Below are positions 22,280 through 64,000 of a DNA stretch of 64,000 bases, in pieces. A program made the translations under genes and the position numbers. The stretch spans positions 23,848,412 to 23,912,411 of the forward strand of contig NC_092675.1 of the NCBI RefSeq assembly GCF_964355755.1, given 5' to 3'. Within the stretch, counting starts at the first letter, position 1. Each line of letters opens with the position of its first letter. Origin of the DNA: Antedon mediterranea (Eukaryota; Echinodermata; Crinoidea; Comatulida; Antedonidae). The notes under the pieces were generated by a model. That model saw nothing but the letters and a program-made list of their open reading frames with translations, searched no databases and was not told the origin of the DNA.

Positions 22280-22609
22280 AAGTATACACCATATCCGTTT
22301 ATTGTTATATTTCCTTAGTTATACTGTAGCTGCGAAAAAAATGACTGGAAATGATGATTTTTATAGCTCTTCAGAATGAAAAGTGATTAAATGATTAAAA
22401 CCAATTCTGGAAGCTATTGGATTGTAGATAAGTTAATTCATGTAAAAAGAGCATGCATCTTTAGCTGGCTTCTGTGTCGGAATTTCTTCAGAAGTTTGCT
22501 GTTGCTTTCTTAATGTTTATTTTTTTAATTTTGATGATGATGTAGTTTTAAAATATTAGAAAATAAGAGGGTCGCATAATTTGAAGCTAACATACGGTCA
22601 TAAACAATT

Positions 22610-22838
22610 AAGATTACCGGTTTGCTCAGTCGACCGAGGGCTCGAATGTCATGGGTTCGAATCCCATGATGATCAGAATGTAAACTTGAAGCATGGTGGA
22701 AGAATGGTTCACAGAATAATACGTCCCCTTTCTAGACACATAATGTGGCTGCAACATCAAAGCATCTGATGTCGTGGAACCGACCCAAGGCTGTGTAAGG
22801 GCCTTACCGTACAGTACTAGAGGCAGGGGAGCAGACAT
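22610..22838 (+). mobile_element. tRNA-derived SINE, copy 1
   Basis: The tRNA-like head has an A box around 'ggtttgctcagtcgac' (22619) and an exact-type B box 'gggttcgaatccc' (near 22653). It is followed by the family body 'aatacgtccccctttc'-like, 'catcaaagcatctgatg', 'cccaaggctgt' and 'actagaggcaggggagca'. The same body follows the tRNA head at 24562-24800. The LINE fragment begins about 90 bp downstream. Confidence 0.8.
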
Positions 22839-22934
22839 CTTTATTTCTAGACTTGCCACAAGTCTGTAGTTATTGTCTTTTTTTATGTTGGTCTCCATAC
22901 ATAGTCATACATACATACATACTTTTTGATTTTT

Positions 22935-23985
22935 GTACGAGCTTAAATAGTATACGTATAGACAAGCTTAAATCATTTAACTTAGATGTCTCTATTATAA
23001 ATTGGTTTAAAGACTATCTTTGTGATCGTACGCACTTAACACAAGTAAATGGTGTCCGATCAGATAAATGCTATAGTAATTGTGGAATCCCCCAAGGATC
23101 AATTTTGGGACCACTCTTATTTATACTTTATGTAAATGATCTACCAAAGCATGTAAATAGTGTACAGATTAGTATGTATGCAGATGATACAGCTCTTTAC
23201 TTTGCATCTTCTGATATAAATGAAGTACTTGCAAAAATTAATGAAGATTTAAAAAAAATCAAATCATGGCTAGCAAGTAACAAGCTTAGTCTAAATGTAA
23301 ATAAAACTCAGTGTATGTTTATAGGAACACAACAAAGGCTTGCAAAATTAGCAAACATTGATCTAAATTTAAACATAGACAATGTTCGGCTACAAAGAGT
23401 AAAAAGCTGTAAACATCTAGGTGTTGTTATTGATGAATATTTACTGTGGGATAAACAAATAGATAATGTTAAAAGTAAAGTATTGCCAGGCTTGTTCTAC
23501 TTAAAAAAATCTTCAAATCTCGTCCCAAAACATGTATCTTGCTTAATGTATAATAGTATTATCTCTCCACAGTTTAACTATTGTAATATTGTGTGGGGCA
23601 GATCAAATAAAAAAAATACTAATAAACTACAAATGCTACAAAACAGAGCAGCCAAAATTATTACAAAACAAGGAAATACGACTCAAGTACACAAGCCCTG
23701 CAAAACTTAAACTGGATAAATCTTAATACTCAACTACATAATAATGAAGCCAAAATGTTATATAAAATATTCCATAATCAAGCACCACCATATCTAAACG
23801 AACTATTTACACCCAAACTAGACACATACAATACAAGATCAAAGGATGTATTAAAATTGAATAAACCCAAAACAGAATATAAAAAAAAAAGTTTTTCATA
23901 TCATGGTGCTAGTTTATGGAATACTCTAAAAAAACCAATGCAAAATGCCACAAATTTAAATACTTTCAAAAAATTATTGGTGTGA
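22935..23985 (+). pseudogene. Reverse transcriptase remnant with frameshift
   Basis: The open frame from about 22935 to 23707 covers RT motifs from the fingers/palm (WFKDYL) through the YADD box and thumb. It ends with ...NRAAKIITKQG and then meaningless residues to the TAA at 23708. The homologous continuation (YDSSTQALQNLNWINLN) is readable from about 23674 in a different frame, so there is a one-base indel near 23665-23675. Only this one break is seen, suggesting a fairly young insertion. No upstream endonuclease is present. Confidence 0.85.
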
Positions 23986-24171
23986 TTTATTATTTATTTT
24001 GTACTCTTATCACAAATGTAATTTCTGTTCATATATTTTTGTTCTCTAATTTGTTATTTTTAAAATTTGTTATTTTTAAATGTGTAATGTACTACTGTTA
24101 GTTGATCACGGCCTTGTAGAAGAACACCTTTATGGTGACACAAGCTTTTCCGTGTTAAAATAAAGTATTTA

Positions 24172-24190
24172 TTATTATTATTATTATTAT
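24172..24190. repeat. (TTA)n microsatellite tail of LINE
   Basis: About six TTA units directly after 'aataaagta'. It is the 3' terminal simple repeat of the LINE. Confidence 0.85.
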
Positions 24191-24337
24191 ACGTATGAAA
24201 CGCCATATGTGCCAAGATATTTATCTTTTTAATAATATATAAGTCTACATTATTATTATTTCTTAAAATAATTACCTTAACTTCTAAATATCTCTCTTTC
24301 AAAAGAAAAAAATATTTATTTGCAAAAAAAAAACAAA

Positions 24338-24415
24338 AACCGGAGGATTTTAACCGTACCTCAGAGAGGGCCGAGAGTACTCACAACAGAGCACTACCCA
24401 TTACGCCACAGAAGG
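24338..24415 (-). repeat. tRNA-like degenerate SINE head
   Basis: On the minus strand 'tgtggcgtaatgggtagtgc' resembles an A-box region and 'acggttaaaatcctccg' a weak B box. The spacing is tRNA-like, but loops are diverged and no cloverleaf could be closed. Probably a SINE head or tRNA pseudogene. Confidence 0.35.
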
Positions 24416-24561
24416 ACACGACTAAACATATGGCACATAATATTCTATTTATCCTACGTGCCTATATGACGTAATTAATCGTTACGTCATAAATATGCAT
24501 ATTCATGACCGTCATCTTGAGAGAACAAAACTAGTATTAGTTTTACCTGGTTATGAATCAG

Positions 24562-24800
24562 AGGACTGGATAGCTCAGTCGTGGAACACAATTATCGTGG
24601 GTTCAAGCCATGCCGGTCTCGATGGAATAGATTAAAGCTATGCGAGCTTCTGTGTTTGGGGTTCACAGATTTAAACGTCCCCCTTTCCACCTACATCATG
24701 AGGCGGTAACATCAAGGCATCTGATGATGTGTACCCAAGGCTGTACGAGGGCCTTTACAGTGCTAGAGGCAAGGGAGCACAACACGGGTTTTTTTTTTTC
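24562..24800 (+). mobile_element. tRNA-derived SINE, copy 2
   Basis: The head 'ggactggatagctcagtcg' (A box) and B box 'gggttcaagcc' (24599) are followed by the body shared with copy 1: 'aaacgtcccc', 'aacatcaaggcatctgatg', 'acccaaggctgtacgagg', 'gtgctagaggcaagggagca'. It ends in an 11-T run at 24789-24799. Confidence 0.82.
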
Positions 24801-24809
24801 TGGCCTTTT

Positions 24810-25160
24810 ATGATCTCGTAGATGTTATGTTTAGCGCCCTCAATTTTAAGAACATCCGTTTTATAATGTCAGAAAATTACGAAAAATACACTAATCTATC
24901 TAAATAAAAGGCAAACACAAAAAGTTTGTCCTCTATGCACGCCGCGGTACAACCTCTGATTGGTGTGAACTTACACAATTTCTGTAGTCTAGGCCTATAT
25001 CTTTAGCGGTGACCATGACAGGTGCAATACAAACTGGTACCGACCGCGCTGGCAACATTGCTCTTCTTGTGGGTTAGGTTTTTGAAAATTTCCAATCTTA
25101 AATGCAAACCAGTTTGTTTCAATGATTCTAGGCCGGCTACTTTTTTATTGTTTTCTATAT
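24810..25160. other. Intergenic, somewhat CpG-enriched; nothing recognised
   Basis: It contains 'gcacgccgcggta', an inverted CCAAT (attgg) and 'ggtaccgaccgcgctgg', so it is less AT-rich than its surroundings. No reading frame or RNA structure is supported. A promoter is possible but not shown. Confidence 0.3.
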
Positions 25161-25162
25161 TT

Positions 25163-25309
25163 TAAGCTCCATCTACACTATCAAATTTTATGTGACAAAA
25201 AATGTGATGTGCCATCCATCATATGGACATGATGATGTCATATCACTACCATATTCAGGCGCAGCACATCACACTTTTTAGTTAAACTTGTTTGTAGACA
25301 GAGCTTTAA
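25163..25309. mobile_element. MITE, TCTACACTATCAAAC family
   Basis: The left end is 'taagctccatctacactatc' and the right end is 'ttgtagacagagcttta'; interior blocks are 'gtgccatccatcatatgg' and 'atatcactaccatattc'. It abuts the next palindromic element, so the TTTAAGC junction is shared. Confidence 0.8.
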
Positions 25310-25673
25310 GCTTGGTTCCCACTAGAACGTAACGCAAGGACGTAAACGCAACGCAAGCGTTTTAACCAATGACAAGCGAAGTTATAGGCAGTAAAGCGTG
25401 GTTCCCACTAGCGACGCAACACAAGGACGTAACGCAACGCAAGTGAATTGATCAATCACAAGCGATGGCTTATTCGCTTGTGATTGCTAACTGTCTATAA
25501 CTTCGCTTGTCATTGGTTAAAACGCTTGCGTTGCGTGTACGTCCTTGCGTTACGTTCTAGTGGGAACCAAGCTTTAGCAATCACAAGCGAATAAGCCATC
25601 GCTTGTGATTGGTCAATTCACTTGCGTTGTGTTACGTCCTTGTTTTGCGTCGCCAGTGGGAACCATACGCTTA
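25305..25673. mobile_element. Interlocked double palindrome (GGTTCCCACTAG MITEs)
   Basis: Four segments lie in the order A (25305-25394), B (25395-25487), A' (25488-25575), B' (25576-25673). A' is the near-exact reverse complement of A, and B' of B, including distinctive words (A: 'ttttaaccaatgacaagcg'; B: 'caatcacaagcgatggct'). Both A and B begin GGTTCCCACTAG; both A' and B' end with its complement. The arrangement is interleaved rather than nested, so it is not a simple insertion of one MITE into another. Confidence 0.85.
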
Positions 25674-25844
25674 AGGATGCTCTGACGGTCTTCAAACGGA
25701 TTGTTGCAATTTCAATTTCTGAGGTTAAATCCTCTTCTATAACACTGTACCTTCAAATCTTCGATCCTTTTCATTATTCACATCTAACTGCAGTCATCCA
25801 TATATACATTGTTAAGGATGGTAGATGTGTTAATCTTTTTTACT

Positions 25845-26162
25845 AAAATAGATGTATTGTCCCCCTGAAAATTAATGTTTATTTTTTTTAATATGCCATT
25901 TTAATGTCACATAATAGTTATCCTCTTTGAACACAAATTGAATTGAAAAAAAAGTATTTACCTGAAAAAACTAAAGCAAAAAAATAGTCAAATTGACTGC
26001 CAGCCAGAGGGGTTTTTGATTGAATTTGACCATTTATTTTGTCATTTATATGAGATGAGATACGGAAGGGATTAACTTTATTAAAACTACAAAATAACCT
26101 ATTCGAAGTATGATTTAATTAATCTTCATTTTTCTTGTTTTTGGAGGAAAATACATCCTTAA
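25845..26162. mobile_element. ~320-bp element, GATGTATTGTCCCCC ends, copy 1
   Basis: It begins 'aatagatgtattgtcccc' and ends 'aaatacatccttaa', an imperfect inverted pair. The interior matches the copy at 46403-46736 along its length ('tgccattttaatgtcacata', 'gtcaaattgactgccagcca', 'attaactttattaaaactac'). Confidence 0.78.
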
Positions 26163-27530
26163 GTTTCTGGTCGTTTTCAATTCATTTCACAACTTTGGAC
26201 CATATAAAGACTGTAACAATAAAAGGAACTTCTATTCTTTTGGTTTATATACTGGTACATTGCATCTATATATAAATTTACGTAAGGGCAAAATTCGGTA
26301 AATCGCGCCTTACATTTAGAATTTGTACTCGATGGTATATAAAGTTGGTTCGTACTTTCGGTACTGATTTTAACCACCTGATGTAACCCTGTTTACTAAT
26401 TAAATTGAGTTAGATAATTAGTTATTGACGATTAAAACGAATTTAGGTTCAACGATTTGCCCCAAATAGGGGTGTTTTCCGATCGTGGTATACACTGTCT
26501 AATGGATGTCCGTCTTGAAAAATACCCGCCACAAAAATGCGAGGAGGCTTCGCATTTTCCTATCTCCTCCTACGATAATTGTTTTTAATAGCTGAAAACC
26601 GGTTGAACAGCTAGAGTACACCATCATAATGTTAAAGACAGGCCGATTTTCTTTAAAAAATACTATTTTGATAGATTTAATATACGATTATACAAATCTA
26701 TTGATTTGCGATGAATGGAACATCCCAATCTCTCAGTCTGCCAGAGTTTGGTTTAACACAAGTACTGTAGGTAAATTTATGAGCCCTTGGTTTAACACAT
26801 ACGGTAGGTAAATATATGGGCCTTTTGAGAATAAACTTGCGAGATTGTGGATAGGCTCTACTGTTAGATATATAAACACATTATTATATACAAATAAACT
26901 TTATACTGACAGTTCTTTATCAACGTTTGTATTAATTAATAATTACCAAATATAAACGTCGTAGTTGTGTATCGTGACATGGTACTTTAATATTTCAATC
27001 GATTATGACAGTGACAGTTTTAACTAAACTAAATAAAGAATGTTCTCTAATATAATTAGGAATCTCTTGCCATACAAGGGGAAAATTAGTGTACAATGAA
27101 TATTTAAAAGAAATAAATAAATAAATAAAATAAAAAAAGTATTAAATCGCAAATGTTTTACTGTATTTAGAGGTATATTATTTATAGGCCTATAAAACAT
27201 GAAAAAAATATTTCGTTACTGAGTGGATAAAGAATATATTTAAAAATTGTTCCTCTTTGTACCTATCCGCTTTACCATCCCTCAACCCTAATGTTACATA
27301 CAAAACACAAATTGGGTTTCTTTAAATGAGTCCAAATCAATTTTGTGATAAGTTTCTCCTTCGGAAGTAATTCCCAGGGTGCTAATTTTAGTTGACTACA
27401 TAAATCATCGTGTCTATTTATTCGTTTCTGTAAACGACAATGTATATAGTCCTGCGGTACGTACATTTGAAATCGCCAGTTTTGTTACGCTGAAATTACT
27501 GTGTATTCGAGAACCATCTGTGGGCACGAC
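26163..27530. other. Intergenic, nothing recognised
   Basis: AT-rich sequence with short overlapping open frames and a small (AAAT)n run near 27110-27135. No homology or splice-consistent exon was seen. Confidence 0.4.
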
Positions 27531-27567
27531 CTAGATGGTACGCGAGCGAAGCGAGCGTACCATCTAG
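27531..27567. repeat. Perfect 13-bp inverted repeat
   Basis: The arms CTAGATGGTACGC and GCGTACCATCTAG are separated by gagcgaagcga. The CpG-rich hairpin is isolated in AT-rich DNA; it is likely the remnant core of a small palindromic element. Confidence 0.7.
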
Positions 27568-27664
27568 TAATATTAAAGTTTACCAACAATGTTTGAGATT
27601 GAGATTAGTAATAAATTATTCACATAAAATGAAAAAGTAGGCCTACTGGTAGCAGTACGGATTA

Positions 27665-27975
27665 TGTCAAAAGACCGAGCGGTTAAGGCAGGGGCGCCAT
27701 TTACCGTCGTACCTAAAGAGCCAAACAACATTATTGGCAAGGGTTCGAGGCTGACTCACTCCTAGTTCTGGTGGTGTAAAAAGTCTTCTCGGATAAGGAC
27801 TATAAACCGAGGTTCAGTGTACACATGGCTTATAACATGTGTAATGTGTACCAGTTCATTACTCGAGAAGAGTAGGGGGTTTCCCCGTTGAACTGGTTCA
27901 CAAAATAGCCCTTGTATCAGGGGGATTACCACCTATCTGATAGGACAGTGATTAATTTCTATTGGTAATCCTTGG
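27665..27975 (+). mobile_element. tRNA-Ser/Leu-like SINE
   Basis: The A box is 'gaccgagcggttaaggc' (27673) and the B box 'gggttcgaggctg' (near 27740). The body 'ctagttctggtggtgtaaaa', 'agtcttctcgg' and 'gtgtacac' is homologous to the minus-strand copy at 12893-13145. Confidence 0.7.
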
Positions 27976-28015
27976 CCACATTGTCTAAAGACATAAAATA
28001 TTTAAAAAATACCAC

Positions 28016-28210
28016 TCAATCAATCAATCAATCAATCGTTCGATTTATATAGCGCCATTCCAACATTCATTGCTCATGGCGCTGTAAAAAATCAGAAAAG
28101 GTGAGTTTTGAGTAGTTACTTAAAGTGACTCAATAATGATGTGTCAAGGGTAGGTGGTTCCAGAGCCTAGATCCAGCAACACTGAAAGTCCGATCTCCCC
28201 AACTATGTTT
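28016..28210. repeat. (AATC)n plus 'tttatatagcgcc' interspersed repeat
   Basis: Six AATC units (28016-28036) run into 'gatttatatagcgccattcc' and 'ggcgctgtaaaaaatca'. Words of this kind are widespread in animal genomes at the ends of retroposed repeats. The family is not identified. Confidence 0.4.
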
Positions 28211-28905
28211 GCTCCTTGGAATGTCCACTAGCACTATGACTAGATCTTAAATAACATACCAATGATGATAAACGTCATCGGTTCTGAATGAATGACTTAG
28301 CCTATGATTCTGTCGTTATTGAATAATCTTTCATTTCATTATTTTTTCGGTCTATTTCAGTTTATAAAAAACTGAAATTAGTATATAATGTTAGCACCGT
28401 AGGACGTTCGACACCATTGCCGCCGCAGCATATTTTATCATCTTGTTAAATATATAAATAAAACGTAAATTCAATAGGTATGATATTGTAATGATATATT
28501 GACTTATAGACTATAGCATGAAAATGACATCGTATTGAATGAACCGTGGCACGTTTTGTTTGTACAGTGAGAACGTTCACGCATTGGTGTACCTGACAAA
28601 AGCTATTGTATGCTTTAACAAAAGACTGCATTCAAATGACCGTGTACAGTATTATACGTTACTAAACGACGCGACGCAATTGCCATTATCCTGTTATTCA
28701 AAAAATATATCAACACTTGTTGCGTCAATCGGTATCAGACTATACAGTATACAAACTGAAATACTGGTTTCAGGATTTTATAGGCCTACCACAGGAACCG
28801 GATTCATCAAACTTAGGAGATATTTTATTTAGAAGATCCTCAATGACATCTGTGTGATGCTATTTACTTATCTGTAGTCCCGTTTAACCAAATTTAGAAT
28901 TTAGT

Positions 28906-64000
<35,095 letters not shown>

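Larger units (their letters stand above)
19864..22295 (+). other. Probable long TM9SF4 3'UTR and downstream DNA
   Basis: About 2.4 kb without any supportable exon follows the TM9SF4 stop. AATAAA hexamers occur at 21271-21276 and 22270-22279. The distal cluster is the last before the SINE/LINE region. The true transcript end is unknown. A 28-bp tandem duplication ('tattataggtagtgttcat') lies at about 21176-21233. Confidence 0.4.
22930..24190 (+). mobile_element. 5'-truncated non-LTR retrotransposon (LINE)
   Basis: The sequence encodes the C-terminal half of a LINE reverse transcriptase. Visible motifs are DKLKSFNLD...NWFKDYL, GIPQGSILGPLLFILYVNDL, the catalytic YADDT (23177-23191), SLNVNKTQCM, and KHLGVVIDEYLLWDKQI of the thumb. 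After about 23670 the frame shifts: the continuation QNLNWINLN...MLYKIFHNQAPPYL...YNTRSK...FSYHGASLWN is in another frame, with the stop at 23983-23985. The 3'UTR ends 'aaaataaagtatttattatt' in a (TTA)n tail to 24190, typical of Jockey/CR1/L2-like elements. The endonuclease and N-terminal RT are absent. The copy is dead. Confidence 0.9.

Noticed and set aside
28539-28832. 97-codon open frame upstream of the EGF gene
   Set aside because: No recognisable domain, overlaps an opposite-strand open frame, and the composition matches non-coding AT-rich DNA.

Overview
This is AT-rich, intron-rich animal nuclear DNA. Every gene is read in the standard code, with GT-AG introns almost throughout. TAGGCCTA-type palindromes are abundant, there are many short inverted-repeat elements, and one large gene is built of Notch-type EGF exons. 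Together these suggest a marine invertebrate deuterostome, probably an echinoderm. That placement is an inference; no species marker was read.

Layout. (1) 762-1010 (+): last coding exon of a DEPTOR-like gene, a PDZ domain. (2) 4245-7968 (-): complete RPS20 (uS10), four coding exons, 119 aa. Intron 1 carries a perfect 598-bp tandem duplication. (3) 8400-19863 (+): complete TM9SF4, 16 coding exons, 635 aa, head-to-head with RPS20 across a short shared promoter that has a perfect TGACGTCA site. Its introns hold a 1.93-kb non-autonomous DNA transposon and a 105-bp insertion that reads as a hammerhead-ribozyme element with 11-bp flanking repeats. (4) 19864-28905: 3'UTR and a repeat-dominated intergenic region (tRNA-derived SINEs, a 5'-truncated LINE with a broken reverse transcriptase, palindromic MITEs). 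(5) 28906 to the right edge (+): a giant secreted or cell-surface EGF-repeat gene. A signal-peptide exon is followed by 34 complete EGF exons and one partial. Every exon is phase 1-1 and encodes exactly one EGF module; the gene runs out of the window. An intronless, inactivated arylsulfatase A-like copy lies inside one of its introns.

The genes are not an operon-like functional set. RPS20 and TM9SF4 probably share promoter DNA. DEPTOR (mTOR regulation), RPS20 (translation) and TM9SF4 (endomembrane protein) are housekeeping or regulatory neighbours, and the EGF gene looks like an extracellular adhesion, matrix or Notch-pathway-type protein. Most of the novelty lies in the repeats: two hammerhead-like motifs, a family of at least 12 'TCTACACTATCAAAC' MITEs, an interlocked double palindrome, and CTAG/TAGGCC-rich tracts that mark the starts of first introns and point to a possible unannotated promoter near 50.5 kb.

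Limits: exon borders were placed by reading frame, splice consensus and family similarity recalled from knowledge. UTR ends, transcription starts and repeat-family names were not verified by any search.
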